In this document: one piece after another, positions 5,877 to 14,925 of the stretch
How the letters are laid out: every line of letters begins with the position of its first letter
Position numbering within the stretch: position 1 is the first letter of the stretch
Assembly (NCBI GenBank): GCA_003499925.1
Contig: DNRQ01000091.1
Location: forward strand, 659 to 46,434
DNA: 45,776 nt
Source of the DNA: Geobacter sp.
Lineage (GTDB): Bacteria; Desulfobacterota; Desulfuromonadia; Geobacterales; Geobacteraceae
Reading direction: 5' to 3'
Notes under the pieces: generated by a model
Database searches by the model: none
Told to the model about the DNA's origin: nothing
Seen by the model: only the letters and a program-made list of their open reading frames with translations
Position numbers and translations under genes: made by a program

Positions 5877-8183
5877 TTATAACTTGTTTATGAAAACTTC
5901 CCGCGGCTTGCTGGTGCCGTCGGAGGGGCCGACCACCCCCTCCTGCTCCATCTTCTCGATGATCCGCGCCGCGCGGTTGTAACCTATGCGCAGACGCCGC
6001 TGGATCATGGAAATGGAGGCCTGCTTGGCCTCAGCCACCAGGGCCAGGGCGTCGTCGTAACGCTCGTCCAGCTCTTCCTCGTCGCCCCCCCCCTTCTCGT
6101 CGGTGGCCTTCATCTCCAGGATCGACTTCTCGTAGACCGGCTTCCCCTGCTTCTTCAGGAACTCCACCACGCGCTGCACCTCGGCGTCGGAGACGAAGGC
6201 GCCGTGGGAGCGGAGCATCTTCGAGGTCCCGGGGGGGAGGAACAGCATGTCGCCTGCGCCAAGCAGCGACTCGGCGCCGTTGCCGTCCAGGATGGTGCGC
6301 GAATCGATCTTCGAGGAGACCTGGAAGGAGATGCGGGCCGGGAAGTTCGCCTTGATCAGACCGGTGATGACGTCGACCGAGGGGCGCTGGGTGGCGAGGA
6401 TCAGGTGGATCCCGGCGGCTCGCGCCATCTGGGCCAGCCTGGCGATGGACTCCTCGATCTCGCGGCCGGCGACCATCATCAGGTCGGCGAGCTCGTCGAC
6501 GATGACCACGATATACGGGAGATGGCCGTGCTCCAGCTGGTCTTCCTTCTCCAGGAAGGCCTGGATCGCCGCCTCGCGCGCCTCCATGTCGTCCGGATCC
6601 TCGACCTCCTCGATCTCCTCCACGACCACCGTCTCGCGCGCCTTGTTCTCGGCGATCTCCTTCTCGCTTCTCTCCAGTTCCCTGTTGTAGGAGTCGATGT
6701 TCCTGACCCCCTTGTCGGACATGAGCCGGTAACGCCGCCCCATCTCCTCCACCGCCCACTTGAGCGCCAGCGCGGCCTTTTTCGGGTTGGTGACCACCGG
6801 CAGGAGCAGGTGCGGGATTCCCTCGTAGACCGAGAGCTCCAGCATCTTCGGGTCGACCATGATGACGCGTACGTCGGTCGGCGTCGAGGTGTACAAAAGG
6901 GAGAGGATCATGGTGTTGATGGCGACGGACTTGCCGCTTCCGGTGGCGCCGGCCACCAAAAGGTGCGGCATCTTCGCCAGGTCGGTGACCAGCGGGTTCC
7001 CGGCGATGTCCTTGCCGAGCGCGAGCGGGAGCTTCATCTTCCCCTTGTGGAACTCCTCCGAGTTGAAGATCTCCTTGAGCGACACCATCTCCCGGTCCCG
7101 GTTGGGAAGCTCGATGCCGACCACCCCCTTGCCGGGAATCGGCGCCACGATCCGGATGGAGTGCGCCTGCAGCGCCATGGAGAGGTCGTCGGAGAGCCCG
7201 GCGATCCGGCTCACCTTGATCCCGGGCCCCGGGGAGAACTCGTACATGGTGATCACCGGGCCCGGGCAGATCTCGACGACCTCGCCCTCGACCCCGAAAT
7301 CCTTGAGCTTTTTCTCCATCAGGCGGGCGTTCATGGTCAGGCTTTCCCGGTCCTGGCGCTTCCCCGCCTCGGGTATCGGATCGAGCAGGGAGAGCGGCGG
7401 CGTCCGGTAGTTGCCGTCGGCCTTGATGAACTCGAACGCCTCCTGGACCGGCGCACTTTTCTTCTCGTCCTGCTTTTTTTCCTTTTTGGCCACCGGGGCG
7501 CTGACCGGAGGCGCCACCGCTGCCGGCTTGATCACGGGCGCCGCGTGCGGCTTGGGCATCTCCCCCTTCTTGTCGTCCAGGAGTTCCCGGTTCAGGGCGC
7601 GGCGCTGCCAGTAGCGGCTCCACCTCTCCCGGATCGCGGTCACCCACCAGTTGGCGAACAGGATGAAGGAGAAGCGGGAAAGGAGCATCGCGCTGGCAGC
7701 AAGCATCGGGAGCAGTATCAGCAGCGCCCCCACCTTGCCGAAGGCGCGCTTCAACAGTTCGGCCGACTGGAAGCCTATGAAGCCGCCGGTCGGCACCCGC
7801 TGCCCGAGAAATTCGGTGAACTGCAGATTGAAGGCGAACAGCCCGGAAATCGAGCTCAGCAGCAGCGCGAACCCGACCATCTTGTAGGGTCGCCACCTGA
7901 CCGCGTCAGAGCTGAAGGCGCGGTAGGCAAGGTAGATCAGGGTGCCGGGGATGATGTAGGAGGCGAGGCCGAAGAGCTGCATGAAGACGTCGGCGAGCTG
8001 GGCGCCGAAGCGTCCGCCCAGGTTGTGCGTCTCCATCGAGGTCGAGACGCTGTTGAACGAGAGGTCTTCGCCGTTGAAGGAGGCAAGGGCGACGCACAGG
8101 AAGAGTCCGGCGGCGGCTAGCGCCATCCCCTTCATCTCCTTGGTCACCTTATCTTTTTTTTCAATTTTCTCTTCAGTGGTCAT
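5877..8183 (-). CDS. ftsK: DNA translocase FtsK
   Basis: Protein of 768 residues, normal for FtsK/SpoIIIE. It has four hydrophobic N-terminal segments within the first 180 residues (membrane anchor at the septum) and a short Pro/Ala/Lys-rich linker (about 200-250). The motor domain carries Walker A GATGSGKS (412-419) and a Walker B strand ending in VDELADLMM (near 562-570). The C-terminal gamma winged helix (about 700-768) contains SISMIQRRLRIGYNRAARI. It pumps chromosome ends through the division septum and activates dimer resolution. A charged stretch rich in Glu and Arg (about 500-555) is inserted between motor motifs. The start ATG at 8183 has only a weak ribosome site; the gene follows RNase J by 16 bp and is probably cotranscribed. 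Confidence 0.97.
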   Translation of the reverse strand: MTTEEKIEKKDKVTKEMKGMALAAAGLFLCVALASFNGEDLSFNSVSTSMETHNLGGRFGAQLADVFMQLFGLASYIIPGTLIYLAYRAFSSDAVRWRPYKMVGFALLLSSISGLFAFNLQFTEFLGQRVPTGGFIGFQSAELLKRAFGKVGALLILLPMLAASAMLLSRFSFILFANWWVTAIRERWSRYWQRRALNRELLDDKKGEMPKPHAAPVIKPAAVAPPVSAPVAKKEKKQDEKKSAPVQEAFEFIKADGNYRTPPLSLLDPIPEAGKRQDRESLTMNARLMEKKLKDFGVEGEVVEICPGPVITMYEFSPGPGIKVSRIAGLSDDLSMALQAHSIRIVAPIPGKGVVGIELPNRDREMVSLKEIFNSEEFHKGKMKLPLALGKDIAGNPLVTDLAKMPHLLVAGATGSGKSVAINTMILSLLYTSTPTDVRVIMVDPKMLELSVYEGIPHLLLPVVTNPKKAALALKWAVEEMGRRYRLMSDKGVRNIDSYNRELERSEKEIAENKARETVVVEEIEEVEDPDDMEAREAAIQAFLEKEDQLEHGHLPYIVVIVDELADLMMVAGREIEESIARLAQMARAAGIHLILATQRPSVDVITGLIKANFPARISFQVSSKIDSRTILDGNGAESLLGAGDMLFLPPGTSKMLRSHGAFVSDAEVQRVVEFLKKQGKPVYEKSILEMKATDEKGGGDEEELDERYDDALALVAEAKQASISMIQRRLRIGYNRAARIIEKMEQEGVVGPSDGTSKPREVFINKL

Positions 8184-8199
8184 GGGTTACCTGTTTCTG

Positions 8200-9876
8200 C
8201 TACATCTCCAGTATCAGCGGCAGGATCACGGGGCGCCGCTCTATGGTCTTGTTGAAGAAGCGCCGCAGCACCCGGCGCACCTCCAGCTTCACCTCGCTCC
8301 AGTCCGCCAGCACCTCGGGGTTCACCAGCGCCAGCGTGTCCAGCACGATCTTGCGCGCCTCGTCCAGGTACTGCTGGCTGTCGTCCTCGAAGACGAAGCC
8401 GCGCGACACGATGTCGGGGCCGTAGATGATCTCGCCCGATGCCTGGTTGATCCCGATGATGACGACCACCATGCCGTCCTCGGAGAGGTGCTTCCTGTCC
8501 CTGAGGACCACGTTGCCGACGTCTCCCACCCCCTTGCCGTCCACGAAGACCCGGCCGGTATCGACGTGATCGACGATGCACGCCTCCTCCCCGGTAAAGA
8601 GGACCACGTCGCCGTTCACAGCGAGTATGCAGCGCTCCTTGGGAGTCCCCACCTTCTGGGCCAACTGGGCGTGCTTCACCAGGTGGCGGTACTCGCCGTG
8701 CACCGGGACGAAGAAACGCGGGCGGACCAGGTTGTGCAGGAGCTTCAGCTCCTCCTGGCTCGCGTGGCCCGAGACGTGCACCTCGGAGACCTTCTCGTGG
8801 ATCACCTCGGCGCCGCGCCGGTACAGGTGGTTCATCAGGTCGGAGATGGTCTTCTCGTTGCCGGGAATGAAGCGCGAGGAGAGGATCACGGTATCCCCCT
8901 CCTCGAGCTTGATCTGCTTGTGGTCGTCCATGGCGATCCGGGTCAGCGAACTCATCGGCTCACCCTGGCTCCCGGTGGTGATCATGCAGACCTGATCCTT
9001 GGGGAGCTTCGGCATCTCCTTCAGGTCGATCAGCAGCCCGTCCGGGATCTTCAGGTAACCGAGCTCGCGCGCGATCTGCACGTTGCTGATCATGGAGCGG
9101 CCGTTCAGGAGCACCTTACGGCCGCTTTTCCCGGCCGCCTCAACCACCTGCTGCACCCGGTGGATGTTGCTGGAGAAGGCGGCGACGATGACCCTGCCGC
9201 TGCAGCGCGGGAATATGTCGGCGAAGGCGTCGCCTACCAGGCGCTCGGAGAGGGTGTACCCCTCCCGCTCCACGTTGGTCGAGTCCGCCATCAGGGCGAG
9301 CACCCCCTCCTCCCCGTAGCGGGAGAAGGTGGCGAGGTCGGTCAGCTCCCCGTCGACCGGGGTCTGGTCCAGCTTGAAGTCGCCGGTATGGATCACCACC
9401 CCTTCGGGGCATCTGATCGCCAGGGCGCAGCCGTCCACGATGGAGTGTGCCACCCGGATGAATTCCACCTCGAAATCACCCAGCTGCACCTTCTGGCGCG
9501 GCCGCACCACCCGCAGGTCGGTTTTCTCGGCCAGCTCGTACTCCTTGAGCTTCTCCTTCACGAAGCCGAGGGTCAGGGCGGTGCCGTAGATGGGGGGATT
9601 CAATTCCCTGAGCACGTAGGGAAGCGCCCCGATATGATCCTCGTGGCCGTGGGTGAGCAGGATGGCCCGGACCTTGTCGACGCGCTCCAAAAGGTAGCCG
9701 ATGTCCGGGATCACCACATCGATGCCGAGCATGTACGGCTCCGGGAACATCAGCCCGCAGTCGACGATGATGATGTCGTCGCCGTACTCGAAGGCCGCCA
9801 TGTTCAGGCCGATCTCGCCGAGTCCGCCGAGTGCCACGAACTTCAAGCCGGTGCTCTCTATGCTGGTTGATTCCAA
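8200..9876 (-). CDS. rnj: Ribonuclease J
   Basis: Metallo-beta-lactamase/beta-CASP ribonuclease of about 558 residues, an RNA processing and decay enzyme with 5' exonuclease and endonuclease activity. The zinc-binding motif HGHEDH lies at residues 76-81, the next histidine in FIRVAHSIVDG, Asp in HTGDFKLD, and the beta-CASP histidine in EVHVSGHASQ. I place the start at a TTG at 9876 because AAGGA lies seven bases upstream and the protein then begins MESTSIESTG, the usual family length. The longer reading frame to 9984 is open only because it runs through an intergenic palindromic repeat. It is the first gene of a likely rnj-ftsK unit. Confidence 0.96.
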   Translation of the reverse strand: MESTSIESTGLKFVALGGLGEIGLNMAAFEYGDDIIIVDCGLMFPEPYMLGIDVVIPDIGYLLERVDKVRAILLTHGHEDHIGALPYVLRELNPPIYGTALTLGFVKEKLKEYELAEKTDLRVVRPRQKVQLGDFEVEFIRVAHSIVDGCALAIRCPEGVVIHTGDFKLDQTPVDGELTDLATFSRYGEEGVLALMADSTNVEREGYTLSERLVGDAFADIFPRCSGRVIVAAFSSNIHRVQQVVEAAGKSGRKVLLNGRSMISNVQIARELGYLKIPDGLLIDLKEMPKLPKDQVCMITTGSQGEPMSSLTRIAMDDHKQIKLEEGDTVILSSRFIPGNEKTISDLMNHLYRRGAEVIHEKVSEVHVSGHASQEELKLLHNLVRPRFFVPVHGEYRHLVKHAQLAQKVGTPKERCILAVNGDVVLFTGEEACIVDHVDTGRVFVDGKGVGDVGNVVLRDRKHLSEDGMVVVIIGINQASGEIIYGPDIVSRGFVFEDDSQQYLDEARKIVLDTLALVNPEVLADWSEVKLEVRRVLRRFFNKTIERRPVILPLILEM

Positions 9877-9894
9877 AGAGGTGTCCTTATAAAA

Positions 9895-9994
9895 GTCCCC
9901 CTTTGAAAAAGGGGGATTTAGGGGGATTTGCAGTTGGCCTCTGTGGCACCCTGGGCCAAATCCCCCCCGACCCCCCTTTTTCAAAGGGGGGAGA
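9895..9994. repeat. Palindromic C/G-tract intergenic repeat
   Basis: Two near-perfect inverted arms. The first is a CCCCC, TTTGAAAAA, GGGGGATTT, AGGGGGATTTG series at about 9897-9930; its reverse complement lies at 9957-9992, and 26 bp of spacer separate them. This is the kind of repeat that translates as PPFSKG in one frame and is common between genes in this group of bacteria. It lies just upstream of rnj and would form a long hairpin in its leader. Confidence 0.8.
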
Positions 9995-10009
9995 GAGTTG
10001 GAAGCGGCC

Positions 10010-10408
10010 TCACTTCCCCTGCTGCAATGTCACCAGCGCAGCGATCCGCGCGTCGCACCGCTCGATCCAATCTTTTCCCGGCTGATAAAGGCCGGCGACG
10101 GCGTAGAAGGAGCTGCGCAGCGACCGGTAGGCGATCAGGGCACGCGCGAAGTCGCGGCTTCGTTCGGTCGTCTCCGCGATTTCCCAAAGCCTCTGGGCGC
10201 TCCGTTCCACCAGAGAGCTTCCCGGGGTGTACATGTGGATCGCCGACTCGTACCCCGCCACCGCGGCAGTAAATTTCCCGGCCGCCAGCGCCTTCTCGCC
10301 CTTGTCGAACTGAACGTGCTGGCGGTACAGGGTATTGCCCCAGATCAGGATGATGCTCAGCAGCGCTACGGCCGCCACGTTTACCGCTATGGTTTTCACT
10401 TTTTCCAT
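10010..10408 (-). CDS. Small membrane-anchored TPR-like protein, unknown function
   Basis: Protein of 132 residues with one N-terminal membrane helix (TIAVNVAAVALLSIILIWGN) followed by a soluble helical region. Segments such as FDKGEKALAAGKFTAAVAGYESAI and FARALIAYRSLRSSFYAVAGLY have the spacing of tetratricopeptide helices, so the soluble part probably mediates protein contacts outside the cytoplasm. No enzyme motif is seen. The gene lies alone between rnj and the plsC cluster, in the same direction. The start ATG at 10408 has no strong ribosome site. Likely real because of its coherent architecture and codon usage, but of unknown role. Confidence 0.75.
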   Translation of the reverse strand: MEKVKTIAVNVAAVALLSIILIWGNTLYRQHVQFDKGEKALAAGKFTAAVAGYESAIHMYTPGSSLVERSAQRLWEIAETTERSRDFARALIAYRSLRSSFYAVAGLYQPGKDWIERCDARIAALVTLQQGK

Positions 10409-10515
10409 GTCTGATTGGATTCCTGTACAAAAGCTGAGTTGGTTTTCTTCGACGAAAGACCGATAGTCCTGACGCCTCTGACTCGAACGGAAAAACCGAA
10501 AACCGTCAACTGATT

Positions 10516-10698
10516 CTACCCCTGGAAGAACCCCGGGACGGCGATCAGCAGCGCCCCCAAAAGGGCCGTCACCACGCCGACCAGAACGGCCAGCGCCGCC
10601 ACGACATCAAGGGGGCTTTTCAGCCGGTGGGCAGCCGGAAGACCCCAGCAGATCAGGGCAATCCCGGAAAAAGCCATGGCAACATAAAGGAGCACCAT
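10516..10698 (-). CDS. 60-residue membrane protein, unknown function
   Basis: Tiny protein with two hydrophobic helices (MVLLYVAMAFSGIALICWG and a Val/Ala/Leu-rich second one ending in AVPGFF), probably a two-pass inner-membrane protein. Its ATG at 10698 directly abuts the stop codon of the plsC-like gene (TAG at 10699-10701), which suggests coupled translation. I do not recognise a family. The tight junction and membrane-protein composition support it being real. Confidence 0.6.
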   Translation of the reverse strand: MVLLYVAMAFSGIALICWGLPAAHRLKSPLDVVAALAVLVGVVTALLGALLIAVPGFFQG

Positions 10699-11394
10699 CT
10701 AATGAACCTCCAGCCTTGCGGCAATCGCCTCGCGCACCCGTCCCATCAGTTCCGCCTCCGGAATCCCCGCCGTCTGGATCGGCTCGGCGAAGCTCACGCG
10801 GATGGTCCCGGGATTCAGCTCGATGCGGTTTCTGGGGTTGATCTGCATGCTGCCGTTTATGGTGAAGGGAACGATGGGAACCCTGGCCCTGGCAGCAAGC
10901 AGGAACGCCCCGCGCTTGAAGGGGAGCAAGGAGCCGTCCTTGGTCCGGGTCCCCTCCGGGAAAATGACCACGCTCGCCCCGGCGGCGATCCGCTCTGCGG
11001 CGAGCTTCATGCTTCTCAGCGCCTTCCTTCCGTCGCTTCGGTCCAGCGGGATGTACCCGGCCCGCCTCATGGCGCTACCGAAGATCGGCACCCGGAACAA
11101 CTCCTCCTTGGCGACCCAGGAAAAAAGGCGCGGGATGGCCAGGGAGAGCGCGTTGATGTCGAAGTTCCCCTGGTGGTTCCCCATGTAGATGACCGGACCC
11201 TGCGACGGCACCCGCTCCAGGCCGTTGACGACGAGAGGTATCCGCGCCACGCGCAGACACCAGAGACTCCAGAACCTGGCCCAGGCGTGCCCCGACCGGC
11301 CGCTGCCGTCGAAGAGCCCCGCCGTCACCGCGCAGAGACTGCAAAAAAGGGTGAAGGGAACCAGGAAAAGGAGGTAGAGACGTGCTCGCAACAT
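10699..11394 (-). CDS. plsC: 1-acyl-sn-glycerol-3-phosphate acyltransferase (PlsC family)
   Basis: Protein of about 231 residues that transfers an acyl chain to lysophosphatidate in phospholipid synthesis at the inner membrane. It carries the family's HX4D motif as NHQGNFD, the glycerol-phosphate-binding block FPEGTR, and the MRRAGYIPLDR segment between them. An N-terminal hydrophobic helix (LYLLFLVPFTLFCSLCAV) anchors it. I choose the ATG at 11394, which has AGGGGAG five bases upstream; an ATG at 11409 lies in frame without a ribosome site. The downstream 60-residue membrane protein is adjacent. Confidence 0.93.
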   Translation of the reverse strand: MLRARLYLLFLVPFTLFCSLCAVTAGLFDGSGRSGHAWARFWSLWCLRVARIPLVVNGLERVPSQGPVIYMGNHQGNFDINALSLAIPRLFSWVAKEELFRVPIFGSAMRRAGYIPLDRSDGRKALRSMKLAAERIAAGASVVIFPEGTRTKDGSLLPFKRGAFLLAARARVPIVPFTINGSMQINPRNRIELNPGTIRVSFAEPIQTAGIPEAELMGRVREAIAARLEVH

Positions 11395-11543
11395 GCATAC
11401 TCCCCTCATGATAATCCCGGTTACGTTACTTTTTTTTCCTCAGAGAGTCAAACCAATTATCGCTTGCCATAGCGCCGTGATTTCTATACACTTCCCCCAA
11501 TTCGGTAGGGTTGCACTCAAACAGCGAAAAGGAGAACAAGCAC

Positions 11544-11999
11544 ATGGCAAGTCTCAACAAGGTGATGCTCATCGGAAACCTGGGCAAGGACCCCGAGGTG
11601 CGCTACACCGCAGGCGGCACCGCCGTCGCCTCCTTCTCCCTTGCCACCAGCGAGAAGTTCAAGGGGAAGAGCGGCGAGTGGGAAGAGAAGACGGAATGGC
11701 ACAACATCACCCTTTGGGCGCGGCTGGCGGAAATTGCCGGCGAGTACCTCGCCAAGGGGAAGACGGTATACATCGAAGGGCGGCTGCAGACCCGGAAGTG
11801 GCAGGACAAGGACGGCAAGGACCGTTACACCACCGAGATCGTAGGCGAGAAGATGCAGATGCTGTCGGGCAAGGGCGAAGGGGGGGGACAAGGCGGTGGC
11901 CAGCAGCGTCCGGCCGGAAGACCGTCGCCGCAGGAGCACAGCCAGGGAAGCTCCTACGAGGAGCCGGTATTCAACCCGGACGACGAGATCCCGTTCTGA
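11544..11999 (+). CDS. ssb: Single-stranded DNA-binding protein
   Basis: Protein of 151 residues. The N-terminal OB fold begins MASLNKVMLIGNLGKDPEVRY and includes the EWHNITLWARLAEIAGEYL segment and YIEGRLQTRKWQ. A Gly/Gln-rich linker follows, and the tail ends DDEIPF, the acidic tip that recruits replication and repair proteins. It coats single-stranded DNA in replication and repair. ATG at 11544 follows AAAAGGAG; the in-frame ATG at 11511 lacks a ribosome site. It stands alone and ends in a clear terminator. Confidence 0.97.
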   Translation: MASLNKVMLIGNLGKDPEVRYTAGGTAVASFSLATSEKFKGKSGEWEEKTEWHNITLWARLAEIAGEYLAKGKTVYIEGRLQTRKWQDKDGKDRYTTEIVGEKMQMLSGKGEGGGQGGGQQRPAGRPSPQEHSQGSSYEEPVFNPDDEIPF

Positions 12000-12030
12000 C
12001 CTGGTACGTTTTGCATGTTGCGACTTTTGA

Positions 12031-12064
12031 GCCGTGAGCCTTTTTGGGCTTACGGCTTTTTTTT
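12031..12064 (+). terminator. Intrinsic terminator after ssb
   Basis: Stem GCCGTGAGCC / GGCTTACGGC (one wobble position) around a short T-rich loop, followed by eight T. It starts 32 bp after the ssb stop codon. Confidence 0.88.
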
Positions 12065-12081
12065 CGCCGGCACGCTGACAT

Positions 12082-14155
12082 TCATATCAGCCTCGCCTCT
12101 GAGAACCTATAACTCCCCGGGGTCGACAGCCTGATTCTGAGGGAGTTGACGGTCGGGTTTAGTGAGAAGGCATATAACTGCATCAGATCGATGCAGACCC
12201 GCCCCACCCCGCGATCCGCCTGAACTACCACCGGGTATCCGTGATAGGGAATTTTGAGCTCGCCATCAAAAACCACCTTTATTTCGACAGGACCGGGACC
12301 ATCTTTCACAGGCCTGCGCGCAGCATACGCAAAGTCAAGTAGCAGTTTACTCTTCTTCTCCGGATCCCAAGCCCCCCTCTCGACCATGATCTCGGCTGTT
12401 CCATCGCTATCCAGCACCGGACCGCCGGTACCGGCCAGTGTGGAGGTCCCACCTGGATTCACAGCGGATGAAGAAGATGCCCGATCTGCCGCCGGGACCG
12501 GCACGGCTTTAGTCCTCAGTTCTACCGGAGCAAGATACAACTGCTGCAGATACGGATCATCGGCCAGGCGGTCCAGGAAGATTCCATCCACCGTTGAACG
12601 AAGGCTCTGCACTGTTACGACATCCTTGGCAGCCCACTTTTGCATCGCCTCATTTCTACAGAGCTGCACCTTCCTCCCTTCCGGAACTATAAAGTCCAGG
12701 TAGTGGGACAAGTTGTACTCATACAAACAAGGATATTGTGCGGCAATGAACCTCCCATCCAGTGTCGGTATTTTGATTTCATGTGAACCTCGGGCAAGGG
12801 GTTCGACGAGCTTGCTGCGCAGTTGAGAAACGGCCGATTTCCTCTCCTTGGCGTCCCTTAAATGCCCGACATAACCCGTCACCTTCAGCCCCAGCACATC
12901 GGCAACGAAATAATCGGAGGAGATCTGTACGGCAATGAAAGCGACCAGAAGCATCGAGGTCTTCACATTCATCACCCGTCTGCTGTCAGCATCTCCCCGT
13001 CTCCGGAAATGATCCCACAGGAAGCTGATCAACACGCAAAACCAGAAATAAGGAATTCCGGTATATTTGGCGTACCAGAAATAGGTGATCCCGGTCATAG
13101 GCCGGCCCAGTGAAACGATAAGGGAGGTCAGCAAAATCATCGATACAGCGGCAATACTATGACGCTTCGCATGCCACCCGGACAGGCCCGAAAAGGCCCG
13201 GCAGGCTATGATGGAGGAGACGATGGCCAAAATCACCAATATCGACGCCCACGACACAAAAGGCAAGCTCGCGTAGCCGAGAGGGAGCACGAAGGCAGCA
13301 ACCACCCCGCCAACGATCAAATACCCTGTCTGCAGTAGCACTGGCAGCAGGGAATGGGGATTTTTGCCTGACATGGAAAGAAAGGATCCCGGATGCAGAT
13401 ACTCGAATACATAATAGTGGTAAGCGCCGTAGAGGGAGTAAACTGCCAGAACAGCTAAAAGCAGCCAGGAGTATTGCCTGGCAAAATCCAGTACGGCTTT
13501 TCTGGAAGGGGAGGTCGGTTCGGTGCACAACGAATAATAGCACCCCGAAAGGAACCCAGATTCCCGAAATATCGACAAAGACGGCCAGGAAAAGAAAAAG
13601 AATGGCTAGAAGCTGATACTTGACCGACTTGAGCACTTGCCACTGCAGGCAGCACCAGATAGATATGAGTGAACACAGAGAAAGCTGCGAATACGGGATC
13701 AAGCAGAAATAACCAGTAGTCATTTCTCCCCAGTTACTCCACCCAAGAAACAAAACGGAAAACAGTAAAAAAGAGGCGTCGCTGTATTTCAACTTCCTGA
13801 ACAGCAGCCAGGTGACGTTTAACACCATCACAAATGTTAGCAGTGTGAAGACGTTGTAGTAAATCGGGTCGACACCGAATATATGTTCCATTAATGCCAC
13901 TTGGTATCTGTACAGCGGCAGCGCATGATCGCCGTGCAGCATGTTCGTCAACTGGAGCAACGGATCAGTCCGGTTGGCGCTGAAGAACTCGAAATCGTCA
14001 TATCTGAAATAGCAATGCAAGATGCTTGGCCAAAACCTGACCATCACAAACAGCAGGTTTATGGACAAGATCGACAGGTTCGGGAAATCTTGACCTTCGC
14101 AGCGTCGTTCCACCAGCTTTACCACCTTATTTCCCAACATCGGCGCGCCCCTCAT
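12082..14155 (-). pseudogene. Large polytopic membrane protein, frameshifted (two reading frames)
   Basis: Two overlapping minus-strand frames together describe one protein of about 690 residues. The first (from ATG 14155 or 14140 to about 13500) encodes helices up to VPFGVLLFVVHRTDLP. The second continues to 12082 with more helices (SWLLLAVLAVYSLYGAYHYY onward), then a soluble C-terminal domain of roughly 270 residues. The join needs a net +1 shift, probably at the short A or C/G tracts near 13497-13512. The layout of many helices plus an extracytoplasmic C-terminal part resembles membrane glycosyltransferase-like or polysaccharide-assembly proteins, but I see no diagnostic motif. It may be a real disruption or a sequencing error. 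The neighbouring exopolysaccharide genes suggest a surface-glycan role. Confidence 0.65.
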
Positions 14156-14660
14156 CCTTTATGCCAGCCTTTGGACAATATCACCTACCATCCGGCATCT
14201 CAGCCCGTTCAGTTCCCCAAGCCCCTAGGAATAAGCCTTATCCGGCGTCTCCTTGTCAAGAGAGGAATGAGCGCTCCGTTGGTTTTAGTGAATAGACCGA
14301 CGGATCAGATTGGGGCGGAAAAAAAGAAGAGCCGCAATCCCACAGGATTATGGCTCTTCTTACCTCGTCTCTATCTAAAAATTGGTATCGCCGGGAGTTC
14401 TCCCGTGCAAGAAGAGTCCGACAGGTTTACCGATGACACCCAAGTAGACACCCCACTGCCCTGCCCTCACGTCACCACCCTGTCATCGGTCAAACTCTGA
14501 CCTTAAATGCTCATCCTAAGTACAGTTCATTAGGATCCGCCGCCCATTAAAATAAAAAACTTCCCACATTTCAAGCCCCTAGCTCTTTCCCACCCTCGGC
14601 ATAAATGCTGTATCAACCTATCTAAGGCAGGACGGCGCAGCAGAAAGGTACACCGCAGCC
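14156..14660. other. Non-coding leader region with structured inverted repeats
   Basis: No convincing gene in about 500 bp. It contains a 9-bp inverted repeat CCGATGACA / TGTCATCGG, with extended arms at 14426-14438 and 14481-14494, a small CGGGAG-TT-CTCCCG hairpin near 14391, and a minus-strand terminator (listed separately). Together they could form a structured 5' leader for the split membrane-protein gene. No known riboswitch consensus was recognised. Confidence 0.4.
14319..14359 (-). terminator. Minus-strand intrinsic terminator or attenuator
   Basis: Stem GAAGAGCC...AATCC / GGATT...GGCTCTTC (14326-14359) with a small internal bulge and a 4-base loop, followed on the minus strand by seven T. 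It lies about 165 bp upstream of the split membrane-protein start. No minus-strand gene ends nearby, so attenuation of that gene is one reading. Confidence 0.75.
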
Positions 14661-14925
14661 CAGAGTGCCCAGCTCAGACTATGGCCTGAAAAAGGAAGTA
14701 GCCAGAGCTGTTTGCGGAGTTCGTACCCGGATGCAATCCGTCGGCTATTTTACCAAAGAACAGGAGAAAGAGATGTTCAAATTTCACCGGGCACGCTTCC
14801 CTCCACCCCTATCTTTACCGTATCGAAGTGACCAAGGACCTTTTCCAGAGGTTAGGACATCACCTAGCCTCGTTTGCAGGCGGACCGACGCAAGTGAGTC
14901 AATGACTCCTGGAAGGGAGAACGCC

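Noticed and set aside
6031..7896. 621-residue minus-strand frame inside ftsK
   Set aside because: Alternate frame of ftsK made of Arg/Gly/Pro-rich sequence without domains.
6204..8120. 638-residue plus-strand frame
   Set aside because: Antisense to ftsK; no start site or recognisable domain.
7981..9870. 629-residue plus-strand frame
   Set aside because: Antisense to RNase J and FtsK, both unmistakable. Composition (His, Val, Asp, Gln) is that of a mirrored frame.
9877..9984. N-terminal extension of RNase J
   Set aside because: It translates an intergenic palindromic repeat (PPFSKG-type) and the TTG at 9876 has a well-spaced ribosome site.
14500..14925. GEMM riboswitch before the PEP-CTERM-type gene
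   Set aside because: Fragments such as GGACGGCGCAGC look superficially similar but the P2-core-P3 order and the terminator are absent.
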